Of a stretch of DNA of 20,211 nucleotides, positions 8,452 through 17,100 are shown one piece after another. The notes below the pieces were generated by a model, which worked only from the letters and a program-made list of their open reading frames with translations, had not been told where the DNA came from and did no database searches. The stretch covers positions 64,030-84,240 of the forward strand of contig DCZN01000065.1 of assembly GCA_002331625.1 (NCBI GenBank). The letters run 5' to 3'. Source of the DNA: Nitrospira sp. UBA2083. GTDB taxonomy: Bacteria; Nitrospirota; Nitrospiria; Nitrospirales; Nitrospiraceae. A program made the position numbers and the translations under genes. Numbering within the stretch: position 1 is the stretch's first letter; each line of letters opens with the position of its first letter.

Positions 8452-9945
8452 TCACTCAGTTCCTTCCATTTGAGTTGGGTGATCGATACGGAAGACCAAA
8501 CAGCGCTCCGTTGCGGCAGTGGGCACCCAGCGACCATCCTGTCGGTACCCCACGACCCACAGGATTCCCTCGGGAGCCACCACCAGAGGAATGCGGGATC
8601 GTGTCGCGATCGGGATTTTCAGATCTGAAAAAAAATCCTGTAGTTTCTTCGAATGCCCACCCATGCCTGTGGGATAAAATCGGTCTCCCGGCATCCAGTT
8701 TCGTACCATCAGAGGCTGAGACACCCGATCGCTGTCCACCAGAATCCGATCATTTCCGAGCGGAGCAGACCCCTGGTGACCACTCTGCTGTTGTACCTGA
8801 AGTCGTTGACCCGTTTCAGGCCAGATGAGTTCCCCTGGGACCGACAAGAATTTCTGATGTCTGACGGGTATCTGTCGCCCACGGGCGCGGGTTGGTGTTT
8901 GACGGGCGACAAACCGGAGCCGCTGATCATCGATAATCACTTGTCCGCCCTTCACATCGAGACGTGAACCAGACACCTTCTCCAACGCCAAGCGAATGAT
9001 GCGATCAACTGTTCGCAGGCTCGGGGACCACAATCGGTCATGCTGTCGCCGAAAGAGGTGGCGAATACATCGTCGCTGAACGGCTTGCGGCAGTTTCAGA
9101 AGCACATCGAGTCCGATCGACCAGCCGAAGCCAGGCTCTCGGCACACGACAGAAGAGCACAGGGCGTCAACCTGCTGATTCAGATAACGATCATCTTCTC
9201 TGCAGATGTCCGCGAGTTTGCAGAGCGCATCGACGCTGGATGGAACTACATGAGTCAGAATCGGGATGACCTCGCTTCGAATGCGGTTCCGTAGGTAAAG
9301 CGACTTGGCATTGCTCGAGTCTTCCCGAAACGGCAGTCCTGTTTGCCGAAGATAGATGAGAACATTCTGTCGTGTCGTCTCATACAAAGGCCGAACAATG
9401 TTGTCATTGCGAAATGCCGGCATACCGGCAAGACCGGTAAGTCCCGCACCACGAAGCATCCAGAGCACGACGGTTTCGGCCTGATCATTCGCCGTATGGC
9501 CGACCGCGATGCGATCTGCTGCGCACCGTTCAGCAATCTCCTGCATGACTTGATAGCGGAGATCCCGGGCTACCGACTGCACGGATACCGTGTGCCTCCT
9601 AGGATGCCATTCGACCCGTCGTACATGGAGCGTTACCCCGAAGTCTCGGCAAAGGGCCTCGACAAAGTGTTGGTCCCCTTCTGACTCAGCCGCTCGTAGC
9701 CCATAATTGCAATGAACCGCGGTGAGAGTCAGCTTCCAAGGTGACCGGAGACGATGCAGGATGGACAATAGGGCCACGGAATCTGGACCGCCCGAGACAC
9801 CGACTACGATGTGCTGCCCACGTTGCAACAGGCTTCTCGATCGAATTGTACGAACGACTCGATGCACGAGCGGGTGCCAGGCCTCTCGATTGCCTGATTG
9901 CTGTAAGGTCGACGGCAAGGAATTCTCACCCTTTGGTCGTTTCAT
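8452..9945 (-). CDS. tilS: tRNA(Ile)-lysidine synthetase
   Basis: TilS attaches lysine to C34 of the CAU-anticodon isoleucine tRNA, changing its reading from AUG to AUA. The PP-loop ATP pyrophosphatase motif SGGPDS is at residues 51-56, followed by VHCNYGLR and by GHTANDQAETVVLWMLRGAG. A linker of about 150 residues leads to a C-terminal domain with RNWMPGDRFYPTGMGGHSKKLQ-type sequence near 430-450 (L-Q-D-F-F follows). Length is 497 residues, longer than the E. coli protein but common for the family. The ATG at 9945 overlaps ribF by 20 bases and has no clear ribosome binding site. A TTG at 9918 sits about 6 bases after GGGTGAG and would remove nine poorly conserved residues, so it is a real alternative start. 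Confidence 0.93.
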   Translation of the reverse strand: MKRPKGENSLPSTLQQSGNREAWHPLVHRVVRTIRSRSLLQRGQHIVVGVSGGPDSVALLSILHRLRSPWKLTLTAVHCNYGLRAAESEGDQHFVEALCRDFGVTLHVRRVEWHPRRHTVSVQSVARDLRYQVMQEIAERCAADRIAVGHTANDQAETVVLWMLRGAGLTGLAGMPAFRNDNIVRPLYETTRQNVLIYLRQTGLPFREDSSNAKSLYLRNRIRSEVIPILTHVVPSSVDALCKLADICREDDRYLNQQVDALCSSVVCREPGFGWSIGLDVLLKLPQAVQRRCIRHLFRRQHDRLWSPSLRTVDRIIRLALEKVSGSRLDVKGGQVIIDDQRLRFVARQTPTRARGRQIPVRHQKFLSVPGELIWPETGQRLQVQQQSGHQGSAPLGNDRILVDSDRVSQPLMVRNWMPGDRFYPTGMGGHSKKLQDFFSDLKIPIATRSRIPLVVAPEGILWVVGYRQDGRWVPTAATERCLVFRIDHPTQMEGTE

Positions 9946-10870
9946 GATATCGACGGAGGATGGTCCTGGCAGAATCTATGTCGGCCACGATCTGTCGGCT
10001 CAACGCTTCTCCACTTGCAAACTGGGCGTCGCCTCGGATACGACCGATAAACTCAACCGTGAGTGTCCGGCCATACAACTCCTGTCGTCCGTCCAAGATA
10101 GAGACTTCCAATCTCCGTTCACCACTCTGAAAGGTCGGTCTGGTCCCGATGTAGGCGACCGCATCATGCCGTTCCTGGTCCAGAATCGCCACCGACGCAT
10201 AGACTCCATCCATTGGCGCCACACGGCCCAGAGGCAACTCAAGGTTGGCGGTCGGACATCCAAGGGTTCGCCCCCTCGCCTCGCCAGGAGAAACGATTCC
10301 ACTCAGCGCATACTGTCGGCCGAGTAGGACGGCCGCTTGATCAACATGTCCGGCAACAATGAGCTGCCTGATTCTCGTCGAGCTGACCACTCCACCATCA
10401 ATCATCACAGGAGGAGTTGGATGAACCGCGAAACCGAAGCGTTCGCCAAGCGTCTTGAGGTCATCAACCTTGCCGGCTTTCTTGTGGCCAAACGCAAAAT
10501 GGTCACCGACAAAAATCTCCTTGAGTCCAAGTTCTTTGGAAAGCACCTCCTCAGCAAACATCTCGGGGGTGAGTGAAGCAAAGGCACGGGTGAATTCTAT
10601 GACCACGACCTCATCGATCCCGGCCTGTGCGAAACGAGCTCGTTTCTCTTCCCCGCTTGTTAAAAACCTCAGATCAACATGAGGTGCAAGGATTTTCACC
10701 GGGTGAGGATCAAACGTTAAAACGAGTGCCGTCCCCTTGGCACGACGCGCCGTTTCGACCACCTGTTGTAAGAGCGCACGGTGACCGAGATGATGCCCAT
10801 CGAAATTGCCAATCGTCCCCACCGGATACGGTCGCCCATGTTCGCCCGAATATCCGCGGGTCACTTTCAT
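9926..10870 (-). CDS. ribF: Bifunctional riboflavin kinase / FAD synthetase
   Basis: RibF phosphorylates riboflavin to FMN and adenylates FMN to FAD. From the ATG at 10870 it has 314 residues, the standard length. The N-terminal adenylyltransferase half shows GTIGNFDGHHLGH at about residues 18-30 and a GDHFAFGHKKAG segment. The C-terminal riboflavin kinase half contains GRTLGCPTANLEL and GVYASVA, and ends with VEFIGRIRGDAQFAS. A longer frame to 10984 re-reads hemB and is rejected. The start lies two bases after the hemB stop codon with no obvious ribosome binding site, so translation is probably coupled to hemB. The 3' end overlaps tilS. Confidence 0.96.
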   Translation of the reverse strand: MKVTRGYSGEHGRPYPVGTIGNFDGHHLGHRALLQQVVETARRAKGTALVLTFDPHPVKILAPHVDLRFLTSGEEKRARFAQAGIDEVVVIEFTRAFASLTPEMFAEEVLSKELGLKEIFVGDHFAFGHKKAGKVDDLKTLGERFGFAVHPTPPVMIDGGVVSSTRIRQLIVAGHVDQAAVLLGRQYALSGIVSPGEARGRTLGCPTANLELPLGRVAPMDGVYASVAILDQERHDAVAYIGTRPTFQSGERRLEVSILDGRQELYGRTLTVEFIGRIRGDAQFASGEALSRQIVADIDSARTILRRYHETTKG

Positions 10871-10872
10871 GG

Positions 10873-11844
10873 TCAATGAAGCAGCTTGACCGCGTCTTTG
10901 GCAAAATAAGACAGAATGAGGTCGGCTCCCGCTCGTTTGATCGCCAACAGAGACTCCATCATGGCACGCGATTCGTCGAGCCACCCCGCCCGTGCAGCCG
11001 CTTTAATCATACTGTACTCCCCGCTTACCTGATAGGCGGCCAAGGGAAGCAGTATGCGGCGACGGGCGGTTGCGATGATATCCAAGTAGGGTAACGCCGG
11101 CTTGACCATAATGATATCAGCACCTTCATCGACATCCAGGTCCATCTCGCGTAATGCCTCGCGGGCATTGGCTGGGTCCATCTGGTAGGACTGTCGATCG
11201 CCGAATTGAGGACTGGAGAACGCGGCGTCACGAAACGGAGCATAGAAGCAGGAGGAGAATTTGGCAGCATAGGCCAAGATCGGCAGATCAGGGAACCCGG
11301 ATCGATCCAGTTCCGTTCGGATGGCCGCGACACGCCCATCCATCATATCGGACGGTGCGACCATGTCGGCTCCGGCTTCGGCATGGGTGCGAGCCATCAC
11401 CGTAAGGCACTCGAGGGTCTCATCATTCACGATTTTCCCGTCTCTCACAATTCCGCAATGTCCGTGACTGGTGTATTCGTCGATACACACATCGGTAATC
11501 ACCATCAGTCCGGGTACCTGTTGCTTGACGGCTCTGATCGCCCGTTGCACAATTCCGTTCGGGTCCCATCCAGCGCTCCCACGATCGTCTTTATGCGCTG
11601 GGATACCAAAGAGGATGATCGCCGGAATACCTAAGGCTTGAATCTCGACTGCCTCCTTGACCAGGAGATCAACAGAGAGACGGAATTGACCCGGCATCGA
11701 GGCAATCTCTTCTCGACGTCCCTGTCCCTCGACGACAAACAGCGGATAGATAAAATCCGACGGCGACAGAGTCGTTTCACGCACCATTCGCCGCAATGAG
11801 TCATGTTGCCGCAGGCGACGGAGTCGTTGAATCGGGAATCCCAT
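10873..11844 (-). CDS. hemB: Delta-aminolevulinic acid dehydratase (porphobilinogen synthase)
   Basis: HemB condenses two ALA molecules into porphobilinogen, the second committed step of tetrapyrrole synthesis. The 323-residue protein has both Schiff-base lysines: K195 in [16 protein letters not shown] and K248 in [12 protein letters not shown]. The metal region reads [14 protein letters not shown], keeping C120 and C130 but with D122 where classical zinc enzymes have a third cysteine. An allosteric magnesium-type arrangement could still apply, and the metal requirement cannot be settled by eye. The start ATG follows AAGGAG by 5 bases, and that site overlaps the stop codon of the CBS gene upstream. 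It sits with hemA, hemC and cobA-hemD, so nearly all steps from glutamyl-tRNA to uroporphyrinogen III are encoded together; hemL is not in the window. Confidence 0.97.
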   Translation of the reverse strand: MGFPIQRLRRLRQHDSLRRMVRETTLSPSDFIYPLFVVEGQGRREEIASMPGQFRLSVDLLVKEAVEIQALGIPAIILFGIPAHKDDRGSAGWDPNGIVQRAIRAVKQQVPGLMVITDVCIDEYTSHGHCGIVRDGKIVNDETLECLTVMARTHAEAGADMVAPSDMMDGRVAAIRTELDRSGFPDLPILAYAAKFSSCFYAPFRDAAFSSPQFGDRQSYQMDPANAREALREMDLDVDEGADIIMVKPALPYLDIIATARRRILLPLAAYQVSGEYSMIKAAARAGWLDESRAMMESLLAIKRAGADLILSYFAKDAVKLLH

Positions 11845-11852
11845 CGCTCTCC

Positions 11853-12245
11853 TTATTTCCGTGGAAGGTTGGTCAAGAATACGACGAGATCGCGAACTGA
11901 GATCATACCCACCAACTTGCCCTCGCGCGTGACGCCCAGGTGTCGAAGGTGCGACTGTGCCATCAAATCGTTCGCATCCAGCAAGGTCTTATTTTCCTCG
12001 ATCGTCACGATCGGGGCCGACATAATTTGCTCGACCGTCGTCTTGGTCGCATCGGCTCCAGATGCCACCACTCGGCGCATCATATCCGTGTCTGTGAGGA
12101 TCCCGATAATCTCACGGTCATTCGTGACGAATAGACTGCCAATGCCGCGATCACGCATGATCCCAGCGGCTGTCCGTGCGTCAGTATCGCGGGTCACCGT
12201 GACGAATTTCTCTCGGGAAATCATGAAAGACTTTACAGGGACCAT
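11853..12245 (-). CDS. CBS-pair domain protein
   Basis: This 130-residue protein consists only of two tandem CBS domains (about 8-60 and 74-128). Signature stretches are [21 protein letters not shown] in the first copy (compare positions 34-54) and [21 protein letters not shown] in the second. CBS pairs bind adenosyl ligands such as AMP, ATP or S-adenosylmethionine and usually regulate an attached or partner enzyme. No catalytic domain is attached. The ATG follows GGAGGGAGG closely, a strong ribosome binding site, and the stop lies 8 bases before hemB. It lies between cobA-hemD and hemB, so a regulatory link to tetrapyrrole synthesis is possible, but that is inference from position alone. Confidence 0.88.
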   Translation of the reverse strand: MVPVKSFMISREKFVTVTRDTDARTAAGIMRDRGIGSLFVTNDREIIGILTDTDMMRRVVASGADATKTTVEQIMSAPIVTIEENKTLLDANDLMAQSHLRHLGVTREGKLVGMISVRDLVVFLTNLPRK

Positions 12246-12293
12246 CTCATCCTCCCTCCTTGTATATAACCATTCCAGCTCGCGTACAGATTC

Positions 12294-13862
12294 TTACTGT
12301 GGAGCTCCCATCGCGACCTGCTCCCGACTTCGATAGTGTTGGGCGATCGCATTCACCAGTGCAGGTATCGTATTCTCACTCGGCACGATCGAAACCGTCA
12401 AACCATAGTCCTTCGCGGTACGGGCCGTGATCGGCCCGATACAGGCGATCCTCACGGATTGCACAAGCGGCTTCACTGCGTCTACACCGCCGAGCATCGC
12501 GACAAAGTTGCAGACCGTGGACGAGCTCGTAAAGGTGACGACATGAATCCGATGATCGATGAGCTCCTTCCGCCACCCTCCGGAATCCTGACCTGGTGTC
12601 ACTGTTCGGTAGACAGGAATGACATCGACATGCGCACCGGCAGTGCGAAGTTCGTCGGGCAAGAGCTCCCTGGCCACTTCCGCCCGAGGGATCAGAATAC
12701 GGGAGTTGTGTAAATCCTGCCGATTCAGTGTAGCTAATACACCTTCCGCCTGATACGCTTCGGGAATCACATCCGCTCTGAGGCCGAACCTCCCCAATTC
12801 CTGAGCCGTCCGCGGTCCGATGCAACAAATCCGCCGTCCCGCCAGACAGCGTGCATCAAGTCCCTTTGACCAGAGTCGAGTCATGAAACGGTCGACCCCG
12901 TTCACACTGGTAAAAATAATCCGGTCGTATGTCCCGATTTCAGCGATGGCTTGATCGACCGGCGCCCAGTCAGCAGGAGGCACGATCGTGATTGTCGGAG
13001 CTTCGACCGGTTCGGCTCCATAGCCGGCCAAGAGTGCGGCGAGCTCCCCGGCCTGTTCTTTCGCGCGTGTCATGAGCACGCGCTTTCCAAAAAGCGGGCG
13101 CTTCTCGAACCAGTTGAGTGTTGACCTGAGTCGGACGACCTCTCCTACAACAATGACGGTTGGCGGCTCCATCTGTGCCGCAGCCGCTTTGTCCGCAATA
13201 TCAGCCAACGTCCCGACCACAGTCTGCTGTGAGGCTCTCGTTCCCCACCGAATGACGGCAGCGGGAGTCGATCCGGCTCGCCCCTCGGCCATCAAAGTCG
13301 CCGCAATCGTCGAAAGATTTTTCATTCCCATGAGAAAAACAACGGTGCCCTGGTTCGTTGCCAGTCTGGACCAATCCAAAGCCGTCGCGGGTTTCTCCGG
13401 ATCTTCATGTCCTGTCACGATCGTCAGTGTTGATGCCAATGTTCGATGAGTGACAGGAATCCCGGCATACGCGGGAGCGGCCACTGCCGCAGTCACACCC
13501 GGAACGACTTCGAATTCAATCCCAGCTGAGGCGAGCACTTCCGCCTCTTCCCCGCCACGGCCGAACACGAAGGGGTCTCCTCCTTTGAGCCTGACGACCA
13601 CCTGCCCCGCCTGTGCCCGTTCCACCAATAGACGATTGATCGCTTCCTGTTCCGGATATTTCCCTCTGCCCCTGCGTCCAACATAGACTCGCTCCGCTTC
13701 CTCCCGGGCATGGGCAAGAAGCGCCGGATTGGCAAGGTAATCGTAGAGCACCACATCCGCTTGTTCGAGACACTCCTTCCCTCGAAGGGTCAAGAGACCA
13801 GGATCTCCCGGCCCGGCACCGACCAAATAGACCTTTCCTTTGTCCCGTCGTACCATGTTCAC
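12294..13862 (-). CDS. cobA-hemD: Fused uroporphyrinogen III methyltransferase / uroporphyrinogen III synthase
   Basis: The 522-residue protein joins two enzymes. The N-terminal half (about 10-250) is an SUMT: VGAGPGDPGLLTLRG (14-28), VRLKGGDPFVFGRGGEE (90-106) and PGVTAAVAAPAYAGIPVTHR (121-140). It methylates uroporphyrinogen III twice to precorrin-2, for siroheme and cobalamin. The C-terminal half (about 255-515) is HemD-like, starting LFGKRVLMTRAKEQAGELA, with ITFTSVNGVDRF-type sequence, and cyclises hydroxymethylbilane to uroporphyrinogen III. Such fusions occur in several anaerobic and environmental phyla. The GTG at 13862 overlaps the hemC stop as GTGA; an ATG at 13856 is the alternative start, and neither has a strong ribosome binding site. 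Neighbours hemC and hemB supply the preceding steps. Confidence 0.94.
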   Translation of the reverse strand: MNMVRRDKGKVYLVGAGPGDPGLLTLRGKECLEQADVVLYDYLANPALLAHAREEAERVYVGRRGRGKYPEQEAINRLLVERAQAGQVVVRLKGGDPFVFGRGGEEAEVLASAGIEFEVVPGVTAAVAAPAYAGIPVTHRTLASTLTIVTGHEDPEKPATALDWSRLATNQGTVVFLMGMKNLSTIAATLMAEGRAGSTPAAVIRWGTRASQQTVVGTLADIADKAAAAQMEPPTVIVVGEVVRLRSTLNWFEKRPLFGKRVLMTRAKEQAGELAALLAGYGAEPVEAPTITIVPPADWAPVDQAIAEIGTYDRIIFTSVNGVDRFMTRLWSKGLDARCLAGRRICCIGPRTAQELGRFGLRADVIPEAYQAEGVLATLNRQDLHNSRILIPRAEVARELLPDELRTAGAHVDVIPVYRTVTPGQDSGGWRKELIDHRIHVVTFTSSSTVCNFVAMLGGVDAVKPLVQSVRIACIGPITARTAKDYGLTVSIVPSENTIPALVNAIAQHYRSREQVAMGAPQ

Positions 13863-14806
13863 GCTGATCCGTAAATCTCCCGGAGAATTTTGTCCCCTCC
13901 CCGCGTCAGCAATCGTTCAGCCAACTGGACACCGAGTGCGTGGGCCTGTTGGGCTGTCCCCTCACTCCGGTCGCGAAGGACCGTCTTCCCATCGACCGTG
14001 GCGACAAGACCATCCAAGGCCAGCTGCTCACTGGACAGGGTCGCATGGGCGGCAATGGGCACCTGGCAGCCTCCGTCGAGACGCTGCAAGAAGGCCCGTT
14101 CTGCGGTCACAGTCGTCTGGGTGGCTTGGTGATTCAGTCGGCATAAGATGGAACGGACGAACGCATCATCGGCCCGACCTTCAATACCAAGGGCCCCCTG
14201 TCCAATGGCAGGCAGACTGAGGACGGGAGAAAGGTATTCCGTAATGGTCTGCGACCATCCCAACCGGTGTAAACCGGCTGCGGCCAGGATGATGGCATCA
14301 AACTGCCCCTCTTTGAGTTTTCTCAGTCTCGTATCCAAGTTCCCTCGCAACATCGTAATCTTCAGGTCTGGCCTGGCCTGTAACAGTTGCGCCTGGCGAC
14401 GCAGACTTGCCGTCCCAACGTTGGCCCCAACCGGAAGATCCCGAAAGGAGCACCCGTCACGACTGATGAAGGCATCCCGAGCATCCTCCCGTGGAGGGAC
14501 ACAGAGAATGCCGAGCCCCTCAGGCAATTGCGCAGGCACATCCTTCATGCTGTGAACCGCAAAATCAATCTCGCCGGTGAGCAGCGCATCTTCAATCTCC
14601 TTGACGAACAGGCCTTTTCCCCCAATCTTTGCCAGCGGCACATCGACGATCTTGTCTCCGGATGTCTGAATCTTTTTGAGGACAATCCGGACATCCGGCA
14701 CCGCCTCTTGTACCTTGGATTGGAACCACTCACTTTGACAAAGCGCTAACTTACTTCCTCTCGTTCCAAGCACCAAAGTTGACCGTTGGCCGTTCGGTAT
14801 CGACAC
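13859..14806 (-). CDS. hemC: Porphobilinogen deaminase (hydroxymethylbilane synthase)
   Basis: HemC polymerises four porphobilinogen units into hydroxymethylbilane. The 315-residue protein has GTRGSKLAL near the N-terminus, the catalytic Asp in HSMKDVP (D89), LRGNLDTRL, and the dipyrromethane cofactor cysteine in LDGGCQVPI (C247). It begins with a GTG at 14806, about 7 bases after AAAGGG. It starts 26 bases after hemA ends and overlaps the cobA-hemD start by 4 bases. All catalytic residues are intact and the length is normal. Confidence 0.97.
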   Translation of the reverse strand: MSIPNGQRSTLVLGTRGSKLALCQSEWFQSKVQEAVPDVRIVLKKIQTSGDKIVDVPLAKIGGKGLFVKEIEDALLTGEIDFAVHSMKDVPAQLPEGLGILCVPPREDARDAFISRDGCSFRDLPVGANVGTASLRRQAQLLQARPDLKITMLRGNLDTRLRKLKEGQFDAIILAAAGLHRLGWSQTITEYLSPVLSLPAIGQGALGIEGRADDAFVRSILCRLNHQATQTTVTAERAFLQRLDGGCQVPIAAHATLSSEQLALDGLVATVDGKTVLRDRSEGTAQQAHALGVQLAERLLTRGGDKILREIYGSA

Positions 14807-14832
14807 GTGGAGACCCTTTTCGTTCGCCGCGA

Positions 14833-16224
14833 TCAGCGGACCTGTTTATGGACTGACGGCTCTGGAGTCGAATCGTCGGTACAAGACCCACCAGAGCTCT
14901 CGGCATGATACCGCGACGACTCCGGATAGATCTCGCTCTGTTGGGAAGGCGACGGGGTCCGGTCGAGCGAAAAAAATCGACGTGCCGCTTCGACGAACGC
15001 AGGCCCGTTCATGGAGTTGACTTCAGCCTTGAGGGTGACCATCGTGCGGTGGATCAACTTGTTCACAATCGAGGACGCAAGACCTTCCACGAGCTCACGG
15101 TCTTGAGGAGACAAATGAGACAATCGGGCAAGCACCCGGTCGACTTCCGCGCGTTTGACATCATCGACGCGATTCCTCAGCGCGATAATCGTCGGCGTGA
15201 CCTCCAAGGATCGCATCCAGTCAAGCATCGTGGTTACTTCTTCCTGGACCATCTGTTCGGCCTTTTCCGCCTCCTGCACCCGTTCAGCACGGTTCTGTTC
15301 GACTCGATGTTTGAGGTCATCGATGTCGAAGAGAAAGGCGTTGTCGACATGGCGAACCGCCGGATCAATGTTGCGCGGAACGGAAATATCGATCAAAAAC
15401 ATGGGGCGGTTCATGCGTTCTTGCACCGCCCGATGCACATCCTCCGCACCGACTAGATAATGCGCCGCCCCGGTAGAGACCAACACGATATCCGCCGACG
15501 CCATGTCATCCTTGAACTGCTCGAACGGCACCGCCGTTCCTCCGAACTTGGCGGCAAGATCGACCGCGTGCTGCGGGGTTCTGGTGGTGATGCGCACATG
15601 CCCGACGCCGTGGGCGATCAAATGGCGTGCGGCTAATTTCGCCATTTCACCCGCACCGACCAACAACACCGTCTTCTCATGAAGATTGGAAAAGATCTTC
15701 TTGGCCAGCTCAACCGCGGCATAGCTGACGGAAACCGCCATTTCGGCAATTTTCGTCTCGGTGCGCACTCGCTTCGCCACCGAGATGGCCTTTTTGACCA
15801 CTTTGTTCATGATCACGCCGGTCGTCTTATGAGCCAGCGCCACTTCAAACGAATTTTTGAGTTGCCCCAGGATCTGAGATTCCCCGATGATCATCGAATC
15901 GAGGCTGGAGGCCACGCGAAACAGATGGGTGATCGCCCGCTCCCCGGTATGCCAATAGAGATGTGGCGTCAGTTGCTCGGAAGACAGCGACAGATGTGCA
16001 TCGGCCAAAAACTCCTGAATGCGTCCATATCCGGCATCGACATCGTCGACCACGGAATAGACCTCGACTCGATTACACGTCGAAAGCAAGACTCCTTCCT
16101 TCACGCCCGGATAGGAACAGAGCCGAGTCAGTGCTTCACCAAGGCGGCTGTCAGGCACGGCCAGTCGCTCTCGAATATCCACCGGCGCGGTCTTGTGGCT
16201 CAACCCTACGACGATCAGATGCAT
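14833..16224 (-). CDS. hemA: Glutamyl-tRNA reductase
   Basis: HemA reduces glutamyl-tRNA(Glu) to glutamate-1-semialdehyde, the entry and usual control point of the C5 tetrapyrrole route. Of 463 residues, the first 155 form the catalytic domain: VGLSHKTAPVDIRE at 6-19 and the nucleophile in LLSTCNRVEVY (C50). GESQILGQLK is the conserved substrate-region motif. An NADPH-binding domain follows (VLLVGAGEMAKLAARHL, about 187-203), then an alpha-helical dimerisation domain. The last 45 or so residues are rich in Ser, Pro and acidic residues and look like a non-conserved tail. The ATG lies 19 bases after the CcsA/HemX-like gene; its ribosome binding site is weak. Loss of this gene would block all downstream hem genes in the cluster. 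Confidence 0.97.
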   Translation of the reverse strand: MHLIVVGLSHKTAPVDIRERLAVPDSRLGEALTRLCSYPGVKEGVLLSTCNRVEVYSVVDDVDAGYGRIQEFLADAHLSLSSEQLTPHLYWHTGERAITHLFRVASSLDSMIIGESQILGQLKNSFEVALAHKTTGVIMNKVVKKAISVAKRVRTETKIAEMAVSVSYAAVELAKKIFSNLHEKTVLLVGAGEMAKLAARHLIAHGVGHVRITTRTPQHAVDLAAKFGGTAVPFEQFKDDMASADIVLVSTGAAHYLVGAEDVHRAVQERMNRPMFLIDISVPRNIDPAVRHVDNAFLFDIDDLKHRVEQNRAERVQEAEKAEQMVQEEVTTMLDWMRSLEVTPTIIALRNRVDDVKRAEVDRVLARLSHLSPQDRELVEGLASSIVNKLIHRTMVTLKAEVNSMNGPAFVEAARRFFSLDRTPSPSQQSEIYPESSRYHAESSGGSCTDDSTPEPSVHKQVR

Positions 16225-16243
16225 AACCAGATCACACGCATAC

Positions 16244-17047
16244 TCATGACAAGGTGCTATGTCCTTTGAGCACCACGCCGACCAGTGTCAGGACGACGCA
16301 GGCAAACCCAATGACCGTAAGATAGGCCGCCCGTTTGGCTCTCCACCCCACGGTTAATCGTCCGAGCAGCACGACGAAATAAAAAAGCCAGGTCACGAGG
16401 GCCCAGGTCTGCTCCGGATTCCAGCTGACATACGACCCCCGTGCCAACTCGGCGGAGATCGCTCCCGTCACGATCCCTAACGTCAGCAGCGGAAATCCCA
16501 GCACAATCGACTGCTGATTCAGATGATCCAGAAAATCGAGCGCGGGAAGTTTGCTATAGAGGACGTTGAATTGTTTCGACTTGAGGAGTCGATCCTGAAT
16601 GAGGTACATCACCCCCGCGACAAACGCCACCGTAAAGCCCACGGCGCCCAACATACTGAGGGTGACGTGAAACCATAAGGTTTTCAATACGGGTTGAAGC
16701 GTCGGCTCGGTGTCCGGAAGAGCCGCCGCCGCGACGAGGGACACTAACGCGAGAGGAACCATGAAGGATCCCAGCACGTGAATCTGGTGACGAAGCTCAA
16801 CCACCAGTAACACGAGAACGATCATCCACGCGAAAAAGGAAAGCGCTTCAGGGAAACTGGGTGGGGCCGAGGATGCAGGAGCAAACATTCTAGCCCCAAG
16901 CACGAAGGTATGGGAAGCGAAGCCTACGGCTGTCAGCCCCAACGACACCTGAGATAAAGCTTCTGAGCGACGCAGAGAGTAGGATAGAAACGACACCGTC
17001 GCCGCGGTGTACAGAACCAACGTAATCATGAAACAAGCCGCTACCAT
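16244..17047 (-). CDS. CcsA/HemX-family membrane protein (cytochrome c assembly type)
   Basis: This 267-residue integral membrane protein has about eight hydrophobic segments and belongs to the CcsA/CcmC/HemX superfamily. Family members handle heme for cytochrome c maturation; the HemX subgroup next to hemA in Bacillus affects glutamyl-tRNA reductase levels. I prefer the ATG at 17047, since AAGGGA lies 7 bases upstream; a TTG at 17071 would add eight residues. The tryptophan-rich loop reads WNPEQTW (209-215) where typical CcsA has WDPKETW. Conserved-looking histidines are near residues 46 (ASHTF) and 127 (LWFHVTLSM). It is the first gene after the predicted promoter and lies immediately before hemA. 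Whether it acts in cytochrome c assembly or in hemA control cannot be decided; position next to hemA fits HemX. Confidence 0.85.
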   Translation of the reverse strand: MVAACFMITLVLYTAATVSFLSYSLRRSEALSQVSLGLTAVGFASHTFVLGARMFAPASSAPPSFPEALSFFAWMIVLVLLVVELRHQIHVLGSFMVPLALVSLVAAAALPDTEPTLQPVLKTLWFHVTLSMLGAVGFTVAFVAGVMYLIQDRLLKSKQFNVLYSKLPALDFLDHLNQQSIVLGFPLLTLGIVTGAISAELARGSYVSWNPEQTWALVTWLFYFVVLLGRLTVGWRAKRAAYLTVIGFACVVLTLVGVVLKGHSTLS

Positions 17048-17100
17048 CAGGAATTCCCTTATGGCGCACAACCGTTGACTGGGAGCGAGACAAGCGGGAA

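Noticed and set aside
9722..10327. 201-residue plus-strand frame opposite tilS and ribF
   Set aside because: It lies antisense to two strongly conserved genes and its translation resembles no protein family; such shadow frames are expected at this GC content.
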